Shown here one piece after another: positions 24,275 through 35,295 of a stretch of DNA of 64,000 bases. The notes below the pieces were generated by a model. That model saw only the letters and a program-made list of their open reading frames with translations. It did no database searches and was not told where the DNA came from. Position numbers and translations under genes: made by a program. Within the stretch, counting starts at the first letter, position 1. Each line of letters starts with the position of its first letter. This stretch comes from Deroplatys truncata (taxonomy: Eukaryota > Arthropoda > Insecta > Mantodea > Mantidae), in assembly GCA_030765065.1 (NCBI GenBank), contig CM060986.1, positions 73,959,573 through 74,023,572 of the forward strand, given 5' to 3'.

Positions 24275-24713
24275 AAATTCCTACATCCATGCGTCAATTT
24301 CAACCAATTTTGACACCACATTCTTTAGGATAATCATAAAAATACTGTATGGATCAATCACAAAATAAAACGGGAAAAGAAGGAAGAGCGGAGAAGGAAA
24401 GTTTTTTGTGGGGGCAGTTTTGAGGATATTCTACGCGAAACCTCAATAATAAACTGATAAATGTTGTTATCTTCATTCTTTAAAGATTGTCGATGGGGTT
24501 GAAAAATAATGGATGGTAGGCAATTTGTGTAATTTCCAGTATGAATTTGAAATTTAACACAATTAAGGGAGGTAGATAAACAATTTAAAAATTGGAATAA
24601 CAGCAACATCGTAATTGCTTTAATTCATATAAGTGTAAATAAACAAATATTTGGAAAATTTATGTTTTACCAAAACCGTCAAAGCCCCGGGCAGCGCCGA
24701 GTATTTCTACTAG
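24275..24713 (+). mobile_element. Helitron-like non-autonomous element
   Basis: The right end shows a short hairpin-prone GC block (CCCCGGGCAGCGCCGAG, 24,683-24,699) about 10 bases before a terminal ACTAG followed by T, as in Helitron 3' ends (CTRR, inserted between A and T). The 'cgtcaatttcaaccaatttt' block near 24,290 is of a type common near the 5' end of insect non-autonomous elements. No replicase or helicase is encoded. The left limit is approximate. Confidence 0.5.
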
Positions 24714-25382
24714 TGTTAAATATAGAAGAAAATCTTAAATTTACTATCAGAATGCTTGTGTATGCATTTTATACACCTAGCGCTGCAGAAGTGTGCTTAC
24801 GGCGCCGGTCCACCACCTGATGTTAACATATGTGTGCGCGTGCGCATGTGTGAGGTTTCTCGCAGGTACAAAATACAGCACAAAAGAAGCAAAAACTTAC
24901 CAATGCACAGAGAAATTGTAGGAAGTTTTCTTTTCTTATCTGCAGAGTTCATTGTTGCGATTTTAGTTAGTCGCCCCAAATTTCCTGCTTTTGAAGCATA
25001 TATAATTATTTTAAAACAAGTGACTAATTGTGGCCGCGATAAGAAATGACGCACTTTGGCATTTTCCTTTGTGTGACTAAACATGACTTCCGTATTTCTG
25101 TGAGTATTGCATGGATTCACGCCATCACGTTTGGTTCTGAATCATATGCAGAGTTTTGGTATGCAGATGCCGTAAAAATAATGCTTTGATAAGTTACATA
25201 GTGGTAATCATATTCAACGTACTAAATATTTTATACATTGGTTAATTATAGGTTTTTATTTGAGAATACCACTAGTACGAGGGCGAAAGCACTTTAATTG
25301 AAGATTTAATACATTTAAAAGCCTTAAGTATAACTCATAAATCCAAGACATGGCTCGTTTCTGTTGGTACTTTGCTTTGTTT
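24714..25382. other. Unassigned stretch
   Basis: Open frames of about 100 codons on both strands have no recognised domains. Confidence 0.4.
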
Positions 25383-25714
25383 CGCTATTTTTACTTCCTG
25401 TACCTACCAGTACCTCGTAGTAGGGAAAGTATTGCATTCCACCCAAAAATTCTACATCGAGGTTTCTCAGAAATGTTTTAAAGTATCCTGGAACCAAAAG
25501 AAGGCATTTTTAGAAAAATACTAGTTGTGCGTGTATGTGCGTGCGCGCGCGCGCGTGCGCGCGTGTGTGTTTGTGAGAGAGAACTGCATTACTCAGAAAC
25601 GAAAATCGGATAAATACCAGACTTGGTATTTAAGTTCAGTATTTTCCAAGGATGCGACAAACATTTTCAAGGAACCCCCCCATCCCTACAAACTACCCTT
25701 GAATTGGATTGCAT
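25383..25714 (+). mobile_element. Rep-A, left part (split by SINE)
   Basis: It contains 'gggaaagtattgcattccac', 'aaattctacatcgaggtttc', a GT/GC-rich run at the usual GTGTGTG site, 'actcagaaacgaaaatcgga', 'aatacc' and 'atgcgac'. It resumes at 26,266. Confidence 0.7.
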
Positions 25715-25719
25715 TAACT

Positions 25720-26262
25720 ACGGAGGGGACTCGGCACAATTGTACCTTTGCCCTACGAGGAGGCGTCGCCGGGAGGTACAATGAAGCGAGAGGAGATAGC
25801 GGGGGGCCGGAACCAGGAGCGACAGCACAGCAATAATAGGGTCCCTAAGTTTCCACATAGACACACTCCGGCAGACGGAGAGGCAGATCGGGGACCCCAC
25901 CCCCACACAAAGGATGTCCAATGCCTCTAAAAGGGGTTCGGACACCCGGCAGCCAGCCGAAAGCCGAGGGACGGAGAGTCACAAAGAGCATCCTTTTCCC
26001 ATGCCACGCTGCACCGAAATACCATCGCCTACTCTTCCGACCCTGAAAGAGACCAACGAGATGAAAGACGAATGAAATGAAGAATGGAACGAAATGGAGG
26101 GACAGGAAATTCGGTTGATGGAAGGAATCAGGATGAAAGGCATTCGTCTGACGATCCAGAAAACCCCGAAAAAATCCATGGGTCAGAGTGGGCGGTCGCC
26201 GAGGATCGATCCTGGGACCTCCCGGACCACAGGTGTAACCGCCTGAACTCGGTAAACTAGCC
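25720..26262 (-). mobile_element. Long-bodied tRNA-derived SINE in Rep-A
   Basis: The minus-strand head near 26,260-26,190 has 'tttaccgagttcaggcgg' and B box 'aggatcgatcctc'. It is followed by 'cggggttttctgg' and a GC-rich body of over 400 bp ending near 25,720. The 151-codon minus frame across it is a by-product. It interrupts Rep-A. Confidence 0.65.
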
Positions 26263-26265
26263 TTA

Positions 26266-26690
26266 CACGGCACGTTTTTTGTAACGTTTGATTTTCTCAA
26301 AAACGGTTCTAATGACTTTTATTTAAGTACCTAATTTTTCATAGTTTTGTATGACAATTACAATGTATATTTTGAATTTCCTGCGAGTAGCCTATGAAAT
26401 CTTCTTCATAAACACACAGTATAGTTGAAATAACCTTTATTGTGGCATTTTCAGGGATGTTTGTTGTTATTGGTTTAAATGTTTCAGTACTTTGTCATTT
26501 CTTAAGCATTGTCACCCTTCAGTTGTTTCCTGCGATGTAATGGAAAGAGTATGGAATTTCAACACTAACTTTTGACTATCGCTTCAGTCTTCTGTATTGC
26601 ACTTGTACCTAAAACGAGATGTGTAATGAAACTATACGTTTATCTCGATTAAGAGTAAAACATCGCTTCAAAAGTTGGTGTGGCAGGTTT
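26266..26690 (+). mobile_element. Rep-A, right part
   Basis: It continues the copy from 25,383 with 'ttgattttctcaaaaacgg', 'aatgtatattttgaattt', 'gttgttattggtttaaat' and 'tatctcgattaagag'. Confidence 0.7.
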
Positions 26691-26744
26691 GATAGTAATT
26701 ACGTTATATATCTGTTAACTATTGGGAAATAATGTGGATTCTGT

Positions 26745-27225
26745 AGGGGTTAAGAAGCGCACCGCGAGCTATTACGTCTAAAACCTCTTGGAAGAAGGGA
26801 TGAGATAAGAGTACGAAGGGCGGCAGGCGCAGCGCAGAGGGATCCCCCATCATTATCGCACCGAGTATCCCCAGACGCTCCCTTAATATTCCCCCTCCCC
26901 ATCCGGGAGAGCGCACGGACAGTTTCAGCCAAAAGGTTTAGTGCCGATGAAGAAACAGTTCTTTCCTTAAATCACCGCATCTACCATACGCTACCAACCA
27001 TCGTGCCAGGACTTGCAATCCCGAAAGGTGAAAGGAAATGAAATGAAAGGAAACAAGAGACTGGCAAATTCTCGTGTAATCTATCCCATCATTCACCTAC
27101 CGATTTGAGAAAGGTACGAAAAAAACAAAACCCATGTTGGAATGGTGGGTTCAAAGGGAATTGAACCTGGGACTTCCCGAATGTGAGCCTTAGACGCTGC
27201 TGTCTAAACCATCCCGCTCTGAAAC
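26745..27225 (-). mobile_element. Long-bodied tRNA-derived SINE
   Basis: The minus-strand head near 27,222-27,150 reads 'agcgggatggtttagacagc' with B box 'aggttcaattccct'. The body contains a GC-rich block at 26,750-26,940. It resembles the SINEs at 25.7-26.3 and 36.5-37.0 kb in layout. Confidence 0.65.
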
Positions 27226-27613
27226 TATTTGGATCAGAATATGTATAAAAAAACGCCTGACAAACTGATTTCATTTAGTTTTTATTTCTTTAAGCAATAG
27301 CCGTCGTTCGATATACAAACAATGTATTTTCTATTAGAAATACATTACTGATAATTGTTGAAATCTTTAGGAGATATTTTCATAACACCTTAAAGTTTAG
27401 AATCGCGAATTTGCTTCGTACCAGCATAATTCCTTTGTGGAAACATTTGCTTATTGGAATCCCAGTGACAGCGGATACAAAGTTTACGCGAGCATGAAGG
27501 AATTGAAATCTTGTGTCAGTCGAAGTTCTCTGTACGTAACAAAAGGATAGAACAGGGAAAGTGAGGGAAAGATGGTCTGAAAGTAATAACATATAACTGT
27601 AAATGAAATTGTT
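27226..27613. other. Unassigned stretch
   Basis: I see no recognisable repeat or gene. Confidence 0.4.
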
Positions 27614-27869
27614 GTGTAGGGCAGGGGTCGACAAACTTTTTATAATGGGGGCCACATTAACCATCAGAGAATGAATCGTGGGCGAAGCCACATATGTTTA
27701 AAAACTATAAACTCTCAGGCACGAGGCGCACAAATCACATTAGTTTTCAAACATGGTATTTTATTGAACTAAAATCTAGTTACATAGTAATAAGTGCTGT
27801 AATTAAATACTTATCAAAAGATCAGCCCTTCATTCATAGTATCATGGCAATATAACTATAAACAATAAA

Positions 27870-28139
27870 CGAGGGTTGCCCAATAAGTAAGGTTTCCTAT
27901 TTTATAAAAAACACTACACACAATTGATCATGTTGAATTAATTTTATTTGTATTGTACAATCCTTCTGTTATTTTTATAAATAGTCAAGATGTTTTTCCA
28001 AGCATTTTTGGGGACGTGACCAAGTTTTTCCAAGCCAGTATTGTACCAGGTTGGGTCCTGTGCTTGCAACCACCTGTTCATGATTTGACTTCATCATCGG
28101 TGTTAAAAGTGCTTACCTTTAAGTTGGAGGAGCATATGA
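27870..28139 (-). mobile_element. Mariner 3'-end fragment
   Basis: It is homologous to one arm of the palindromic element at 23,576: tip 'cgagggttgcccaataagta', then the inverse of the transposase C-terminus, up to 'gaggagcatatgaaaatc'. It ends abruptly against Rep-A with no second inverted end. Confidence 0.85.
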
Positions 28140-28344
28140 AAATCTCCTGGAATAGCCTTTTAAGTCTTCTTCATTCGGAAGGCATTTTGTATAACTGGTA
28201 AACTTAAGCGATAGACGAAAACGTACTACAAAAAAAATGTAGATCTCTTAAAACACAAATTTATTTTAAATAAGTTTTTGTGACATTTCCGAAATATGTT
28301 ATTAATGGTTCGAATTGTTCAATACTTACCCATTCATTTAAAAG
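28140..28344 (+). mobile_element. Rep-A, middle part
   Basis: It starts inside Rep-A at the 'tcctggaatag' position and lacks about the first 480 bp. It contains 'cttcttcattcgg', 'ataactggtaaac' and 'aaatgtagatctc', and is interrupted by SINE-D at 28,345. Confidence 0.75.
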
Positions 28345-28611
28345 TCGTTCTCCGTCGTGTAGTAGTTACTATACTAGCCTCTGGTTCCCATCACGTAGGG
28401 CAATGGATTTTCTTCGGATGTAAAAATCCTTAGCATGGTTTCTTTCGGAAGGGAAGTAAAGCCGGTGGTCCCGTGTCGTAGATTTACGGCACGTAAAAGA
28501 ACCTCAAGCCTGATAAAAGAGGCCTCTGAGCGAAATTACCGGTCTTTCAAGCCCAATATAGAATGAGACGCTAAGGACCACAGTAGTTAAAGAGCGTCCA
28601 TAAAAAAATTA
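28345..28611 (+). mobile_element. SINE-D copy 3
   Basis: It has the same body as the 9.7 and 11.7 kb copies; about 10 bases are lost from the B-box part of the head. The flanks TTTAAAAGTC and TTTTAAAGTC form an imperfect target duplication. Confidence 0.88.
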
Positions 28612-28621
28612 TTTTAAAGTC

Positions 28622-28894
28622 AACATTCAGTTATTTTTTACGATGTCATGGAAAGATTATAGAAGTTTAAGGCCAGCATATAGCATCCAGTTCTTAAATT
28701 ACTATCGCTGTTCCCTTTGTATCTATAATGAAATGTGTAATGAAGCTATTTCTACAAAGGTTAGTTTAGATTAAAATAAGTAAATAGAAAAATAATCTTG
28801 TAAGTATAGTTCGTATACGACAGAGGATAGAGAAAGTCATGTGAATGCATCACACAGATTTGTACGTTAATAACAGTTCATATACAATAAGAAG
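28622..28894 (+). mobile_element. Rep-A, right part
   Basis: It continues the split copy: 'gatgtcatggaaaga', 'gaaatgtgtaatgaagctat', 'gttagtttagattaaa' and 'agagaaagtcatgtgaatgc'. Confidence 0.7.
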
Positions 28895-28903
28895 AACGAA
28901 ACT

Positions 28904-30103
28904 AATTCAGTACAGAGTTCAGCTATTCGGATTGCAATAGGTGCTTATCGCACTAGTCCTGTAGATAGCGTATTAATAGAAGCCATTACAATGCCGTATT
29001 AAACAATTAAACATTACCTACGCTCTCAAAATGGCAGCAACACCGAGATCTAGAATGTACCCACTGATTTTCTCAAATCTTTGTGATACTTTTCTCACAC
29101 AATAGTCAAATTCATCGCCATTTCAAATCATAATAAACAGATATCTCAAGAAATGAACACCACAATTCCTAATATCTTCTCAAGGCAACTACAGTCGGAT
29201 CATCCACCCTGGAAGAAGAAAATACCTCCCATTTGGGTTAGGGTTGGATTTAAGTAAACATAATCGGATAAATACCAACCAACTAATCTACCAGCAGTTA
29301 TTTAAAGAAAAGCTAGAAAAATACACATCCAAACTCTGCATCTATACGGATGGTTCTAAAACTGAAAAAGGCAATAGATGTGCTGTGATATGTGGAGATA
29401 TCATTCTCCAATACAAATTACCATCCTTGTTCTCTATATATAATTGTGAATTATATGCTATTAAAAATGCACTAGAATACGCTCTGGAAACTGCACATAG
29501 TGACTCTTACATAATTATCAGTGACTCTCTATCAGCCTTAAACGCAATACAAGACACGTTCTCTACCAATAGTATTGTAAACGAAAAACATAGTATTGTA
29601 CCATCCTTTATAACTTAGAAAAGTCACTCAATTTCATGTGGATACCATCTCATAAAAACATACCCGGTAATGAAAGAGCCGATACTTCAGCAAAACAAGC
29701 TACAGAACTACCAACACAAGATACCCATATCAAAATATCTCTCCAAGATACAGTCACACACTTTAAGAAGAAAATAGACAAAGAATGGCTGACCAGCTGG
29801 ATGAACAATTCTACAAGTAAACTTCATAATGTACGTGGAACTTTAACTGAAGATTATCCAATAAGACAGCTACAGCGGCGAAACCAAATTGTAATATCCC
29901 GACTACGAATTGGGCATACTAAACTGACACACTCTTATTTGTTAAATAGAAGCTCTCCACCAATTTGTGAAACATATAACACAGCATTAACAGTAGTACA
30001 TATTATACTAGCATGTCCAAAATTTGAAAATCAACGTAGTCAGGTTGGTATGCTCAGAAATATTTCTGCAGCACTCAGTGATGCGCTTTCATCCAGAAAG
30101 TAA
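28904..30103 (+). pseudogene. LINE ORF2 C-terminal part (RT end, RNase H, C-terminal domain)
   Basis: ORF2 proteins reverse-transcribe the element at a nicked target. The fragment opens with the end of the reverse transcriptase (AIGAYRTSPVDSVLIEA, about 28,930). A ribonuclease H domain follows, with IYTDGSKTEKG, the glutamate in YNCELYAIKNAL, and the aspartate in IISDSLSALNAI (frame 29,244-29,618). RNase H continues in another frame as WIPSHKNIPGNERAD (29,636-30,103). It closes with a SRLRIGHTKLTHSYLL and PPICE...HIILACP region typical of LINE C-termini. Frameshifts and a stop near 29,616 disable it. RNase H in a LINE points to the I group or relatives. Confidence 0.88.
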
Positions 30104-30274
30104 TTATTTTTCTTAAATTAATTGCTATCCATCAATACATTTAACCAAATAGTAACTTGTATGTATACATAATGTGTAAGTATTATACTGTAATCCAATA
30201 ATGTAAACAACTGTACATGAACGGTCGTGATGAAACCTAGGAAGGTTAAAACGACCTAAATAATAATAAAAAAA
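28904..30274 (+). mobile_element. 5'-truncated LINE (RNase H-bearing, I/Jockey-like)
   Basis: Only the 3' part of a non-LTR retrotransposon is present, ending in a TAATAATAAAAAAAA-type tail. The 9-bp duplication AACGAAACT (28,895-28,903 and 30,275-30,283) marks the ends. It was inserted at the edge of a Rep-A copy inside the hAT element. Confidence 0.88.
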
Positions 30275-30724
30275 AACGAAACTGACTTTTCTGTGCTATA
30301 ATTGCAGACATTTATGGTTCTAATTTTGTGCTGCATCAAAACGGACTCTAAATGTTTATCAATCATATCATAGCAGATCTATATTTTGATTTGACACGTT
30401 TCATTTTATAATAGTATTTTCATACATATACATAATGCGAACACTGATGTTTGTCCTCGTGCAAGTATTTCAAATGAGGAAGTGTGTCATTCGGAAGACA
30501 GTTGTAAAAATCAACCAATTTATCTTTTGTTTTTCCTTCAGTAGATCATTATACTGTATATAAATTAAAAATATGAACCCCTAATTTATTTAATCGTTCG
30601 AAATTCGTGAATAAATTAGTCTAATGCAGCCGCACCGCTTCTTTTTATTCACATTTTTTAAGTTTGTAGACGAGCCAAACAAAAGCAGCTTGCGAGCCGT
30701 AGTTTGCCAAACCCTGGTGATGGG

Positions 30725-31389
30725 GATATAACAAAACGTGCAACCCATGTGTACCCAAACTTGCACACATTCTGTAACAAAACTCTGAGGTCATGCATAC
30801 TACATGCATCTTCGCCAATCAATTATAAGATTTCTTACTTTTTATATTTGGCCATACTTCCGAACACCAAGTTTATAATCTGGATTTCTGCTTGTTAAGG
30901 TAAGTTAATTCAGACATTAAGTTTTGAAAACGATTTCTATAAAATCAGTAGCGCATCTCCTTTTAAAGATCTTCCCATTGTTTGATTTGGTTGATACATC
31001 CAATATAATTACTACTACTAACGATACAGGATTTCCGAGAGTCATCACCAAATAATAATTTAAGCATCTTGAGAAATATCCTGTGTAATGATTATTCAAG
31101 GGATTATTGCATTTCTGTCTCACTGTAATTGCGAAATACGCTTGTGGGTGAATGGAGGGATGTTGCAAAATGTGCCGTTCCGAAGGTTTCTTCTCTAACA
31201 GATGCCAGGAAGCTGTCAAAACAAGCAGCTTTAGAAACTTTCCGCGACAATTTCCCAAGGGCGTACTCACTGAAAGTGGTGTTAATTATGTATTCAGCTG
31301 CCAGATGAACGTTCACTTGGTAGTCCTTGCTCGAATATTGTGTCTTCCAAATGATAACCGTTGCCACACTCCTTTAATCCACTGATGTT
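30725..31389. other. Unassigned stretch
   Basis: Open frames of 77-117 codons overlap on both strands around 30,917-31,385, with no domain I can name. Confidence 0.35.
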
Positions 31390-32050
31390 TGAAGCAGATG
31401 GAGTTGGAAATAGAAAAGTTAAGCAGGAAAGCAAAAAGTAAAATGGGAAAGAAGTTGTTTATGTCAAATAAAAAGGATAGTCCAAGAAATTGGAATGGGC
31501 GAGACAGATAATCAGCAGATAATTAATACACGAGGAATATTGAATAAAGTGAAATTAAGGATTGACGACATTGAAAAGTAGAAAATAATGGAGTAATCTA
31601 TAGAAGATAAGAGTACTTTGAAATCTTATAGGAAGTTTAAGAAAGAATAAACGAGAAATATATGATGTTTGCAATAAAAGGGAAAATAAGGATTTGCTTG
31701 AGGTAGAGCAGGAACAATGGGATTAAGTGGACTAAAAGTGACAAAAGAAGGATGTCCATTATGTGAAAGTATAGATAAAATCTGCATTATATGTATAGTA
31801 GAGATGTAGAAACTAAGTATGGATAGAGAGTTTGGAACAAGAAGTGGGACAACCTACAGACAGAAATGTTGGCATTAAAAAATTTGGAACCAGTAGCAAA
31901 TTATGTTTAGAACAATTTGGTAACTATGTGGGGATGATAAGAGAGAAGCGGTGAAGGGAAGTGATTAAAGAAGGAAGAATTTAATGGTAGAGATAATGAA
32001 TAAAGTAAGCAAACAGAGGAGAGATGATGTTACACAAGAAAAGCTAAATA
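31390..32050 (+). pseudogene. Possible very old LINE/ORF remnant (purine-rich strand)
   Basis: The plus strand is strongly A/G-rich for about 650 bp, as in decayed coding sequence rich in Lys/Glu codons. One frame near 31,750 reads GCPLCESIDKI, similar to the CPLC...ET..H knuckle at the C-terminus of many LINE ORF2 proteins. Stops are frequent. The assignment is tentative. Confidence 0.3.
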
Positions 32051-32550
32051 GAAATGTCCAACTTTAAATGTCTTTATAGTGAAGTAAGATCCGTTATACA
32101 CAACAACCAGTGTGTTAGTTGTATAGGGTCTAAAAATTCGAAGCAGTTTAAGAACGGTTTGTTACTAATACTAAAACTCTACATAATTTTGTGATCAACG
32201 TTTTATATAAATAAATTCAATTCATGCTTCTACTAGAAAAGGTGGCTATAACTTCTGAGGGTTCAGCCCAGTTTCCAATTAGTACCTAGTATAACGGCTG
32301 CTAATAAAATTGCCACGCATTTTAACAGTCGGCAGCTTAATCTATACAAACAATAAAAATGTTAGATATGTTACTTAATAAATGAAGAACAACTAAAGCC
32401 ATTTATATGAAACTCGACATGTCACATTGTGAGGTCCCTCTCAAATTATGGATGATTATTGCTACCAAACAAAGGGTGTTTGGTGGGCATGAAGTAAAAC
32501 GTCTGATGGGGTTACATTTACTCTACCCACCATCGTTTATTCTTATAGCT
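32051..32550. other. Unassigned stretch
   Basis: I see no feature here. Confidence 0.4.
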
Positions 32551-33275
32551 CTTCTACATACTAATCTAAAAATAATATTTTTCAATCTACTTTATGTTAA
32601 TCGAGATCAACTTGCAGAAATTGTTCGATTACACTATTCAAGGGGATACAGGGAACTGAACGGATCATCTACTCTTTAAAAAGGGGTCGCTATATGCTGG
32701 CTTTCAGATTCCATCCATTTTGCATAAAATCAAAGAAAACAAACAAATGGTACTTTACCATTCAACAAATGTAAAGGTGTTGTAAAAATTCAAACCAATA
32801 GCAATCAAGATTACGGTAATGGTTAATGTTACAAGAAAGATATACACTGTGTATTCTAACGAGATATACATTTTTCTAAGCTTCTGTCTATCTCGTATAT
32901 TTTACTAGCAATATGAAGAGGATATCATAAGCTATTCACAGAGAATCCAAGGTAAACATTTTATGAATCATGCAAATATCTAAAATCATCCAATAAATCG
33001 TAATAGACATTTTGAGAACATGTAAAAAAAAATCCTGTTAAAAACAACTTTGGGTTGGGCCGATTTTCTTAAAAATCTTCGTGTTCGAATCTTTGTTAGA
33101 CAACTAACAGTTTTGGTATTTATCCGACTTTTCATTTTAGAGTTATGCTGTTCACACACGCTTATTTTCTAAAATATACTTTTTTTTTTAATTCACGAAT
33201 TCCAAAACATGTATTTCCGGTGAACTCTGGATGTCGAATTTTTAGGTGGAATACAGACTTCCTCTACGTGCTAAG
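32551..33275 (-). mobile_element. Rep-A copy
   Basis: Read on the minus strand from 'cttcctctacgtgc'-like sequence (33,245-33,270) through 'gacatccagagttcacc', 'gttatgctgttc' (inverse), 'gatttt', 'tatctcgtat' and 'ggctttcagattcc'. The left limit is approximate. Confidence 0.7.
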
Positions 33276-33399
33276 GTTGGTGAAATAAGAAGTAAAATTG
33301 TGAAATATTTCGCTTATTACTGAGTTTTTACTTTTTGTTCATAAAATACTACATACAGAATGTTTATTGTCATTTTTACGGTCTCTGCCGCTTACCTAC

Positions 33400-33985
33400 A
33401 CTAGGTAGATGGACTCTATTCTATCAAAAAATTCGAAATCGAGATTTAATTGGAAATGAACATTTTGGGGTATTCTTTACATAGAAAGAGCATTTAAAAA
33501 ATCGTTGTGTACGCACGCGTGTCTATCATTGCATTGGATAACTCAAAAACGAAAAGTTGAATGAATACCAAACTTAATATATAAGTCCAGCTTTTTCATG
33601 GATGCAACACGAAGATTTCCGTGAAATTTCATGGTGTCCTAAATTAAAATGACAACGAACTATCCTTTACATGAAAAAAGGTTTCTTATTTTTTATATTT
33701 TCAAAAATGCCCTACAATTTTATTTAGATACTCATATGTTTGAGAACTTGCTAAGACAAAATGTATGTATATCATAAATAACCTCTTTAATCTGAATTGA
33801 GAATTTTATTTAAATAGGAAATTTTAAGAAATACAAAGTTTACTGCAAAAATAATGTAGAGCTGGTTAAAATATATCATTTAAGTTAAATAATTTCTTTT
33901 AGCTTTAGCCGGTTAGGAGGTATTTCCTGTTCGTTTGAATTCTGCAATTTTAAGGCAATATACTTCGAAAATAAAGGGTCCGGCG
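33400..33985 (+). mobile_element. Rep-A copy, old
   Basis: It contains 'aaaaattcgaaatcgagatt', 'aactcaaaaacgaaaagttg', 'gatgcaacacgaagatttcc', 'ctatcctttacatg' and 'aaaataatgtagagctgg'. It lies head-to-head with the minus-strand copy to its left, and holds a short inverted piece of the neighbouring transposase (33,629-33,655). Confidence 0.65.
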
Positions 33986-34068
33986 ATTTTACATTATGTG
34001 CTTTCTCTTATAGCTCAATGAATAACATGAAACCCGCGTGCGCATTCTGTTGTTATGACAATCCATCC

Positions 34069-35061
34069 AATAAATATGGATCAGTGGGCAGGTCACAAAC
34101 ATGTTTTTGCAGTGAAAGATGTTTATAGAACAAGGATAGTGATGAGACTGCTAGACGCCGGTTTCTTTGTCATTTTAATTTAGGACACCATGATCCTGTT
34201 CCATCTGCTTAATGCATAAAAATATCGGTTAAGAACTTTGAGGAAACTGTTCGACACTGAAGAAGAAGCCTCTAAGTGGCAGGAGGCCTAAGCGTAGTAT
34301 TGAAAATATTGATGCACTAAGAGTTGCTGTGAACAGAACTCCAGAGCGCTCAGAGATGAAGCAATCTGAAGCCTTGTGATTTTCTCTCACGAATAACGTT
34401 TTGTAAAGAGATGTTAAATCACATGAATGAAGATGAAGAATTTATTGACAAATTATGCATGTTTGACCAACCATATTTTTATCTGTCTGACTTTATAAAC
34501 AAACAGAATTTCAGAAATTGGAGAGAAATCATCCTCTTCAATTACACGAGAAGCCATTTCGCGGTGAGAAAGTAACCGTTTGATGTGCCGTGTCTTCATC
34601 TGGAGATAATTGGCCCTTTCTTTTTTTGAGGTTGATGAGGGAAAAGCAACGAACAGCCAAGTACGTGAACATGATTGAAACCTTTCTTAATAATGAAATT
34701 ACACGGCTTCCGTATGTTTCCTGGTTTCAACAAAATGGCGCCATTAGTCACACTACGGTGCCCTCTATGAATGCCGTAAGCAGGCTTTTCCCAAATGAAA
34801 TAGTCTCCAGTAGAGGTGACATCACCTGGCCAGCAAGATCCCCAGATATGACCGTGTGCGATTTCTTCTTATGGGGATACTTGAAGAGCGTTGTCTTTAA
34901 AGATCGCCCGCAAAACATTGAAAAAGGCCAATATTCTTCATGAAATCGCCAATGTTCCGCTGGATATGTTGCATCGCTGTGTGCGCAACTTGCTGCCAAG
35001 GATTGAAGAGTGTCTGCGAGTGAATGGTCATCACTTGATAGATGTTATTTTCAAGAAATAA
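34069..35061 (+). pseudogene. Tc1/mariner transposase, DD41D type, decayed
   Basis: The reading frame can be followed in pieces. An N-terminal start MDQWAGHKHVFAVK lies at about 34,078. A VKNFEETxS-type linker region follows at 34,225-34,260. The last intact part, within 34,590-34,943, includes YVSWFQQNGAISH and RSPDMTVCDFFLWGYLKSVV. In this family the residue in FQQDGA is the second catalytic aspartate; here it is Asn. The last catalytic aspartate (CDFF) is kept, 41 residues further on. The tail continues out of frame to a stop near 35,061. Stops and frameshifts are spread throughout. I found no clear inverted ends. Confidence 0.82.
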
Positions 35062-35127
35062 ACGGGTATTATGTTGATTAAGAACCGCATATTATACTTA
35101 TGAAAAAATGTTTTCTTATATAGAATA

Positions 35128-35295
35128 AACATATGGAAATAATTGCCTTCCACACAAGCCGTGTGCTGGACAAGGTTGGAAAGGTAGAATCAGACGACTG
35201 AAAAATTCAATGCAATTGCCAGGATTTGAGCCACGGATCTCCCGAACTCCGTCAGGTTGCCCTAACCATTGAGCTACCATGGCAACATGCCGGAA
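35128..35295 (-). mobile_element. SINE-B copy
   Basis: It has the same organisation as 15,349-15,515: the tRNA-like head inverted ('ccatggtagctcaatggtta'), then 'ggctcaaatcctggc', 'gaatttttcagtcgtctgat' and 'ccaaccttgtccagcacacg'. Confidence 0.88.

Larger units (their letters stand above)
27622..30716. mobile_element. hAT element, filled with later insertions
   Basis: The left end CAGGGGTCGACAAACTTTTT and the inverted right end CAGGGTTTGGCAAACTACGG are hAT-type termini. The flanks GTGTAGGG (27,614-27,621) and GTGATGGG (30,717-30,724) are an 8-bp target duplication with two differences. No transposase is recognisable. Inside lie a mariner fragment, a Rep-A part, SINE-D and a LINE; without them about 0.7 kb of hAT sequence remains. 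Confidence 0.75.

Noticed and set aside
25845..26300. 151-codon minus-strand frame
   Set aside because: It runs through a GC-rich SINE body and across the SINE/Rep-A boundary, and has no domain.
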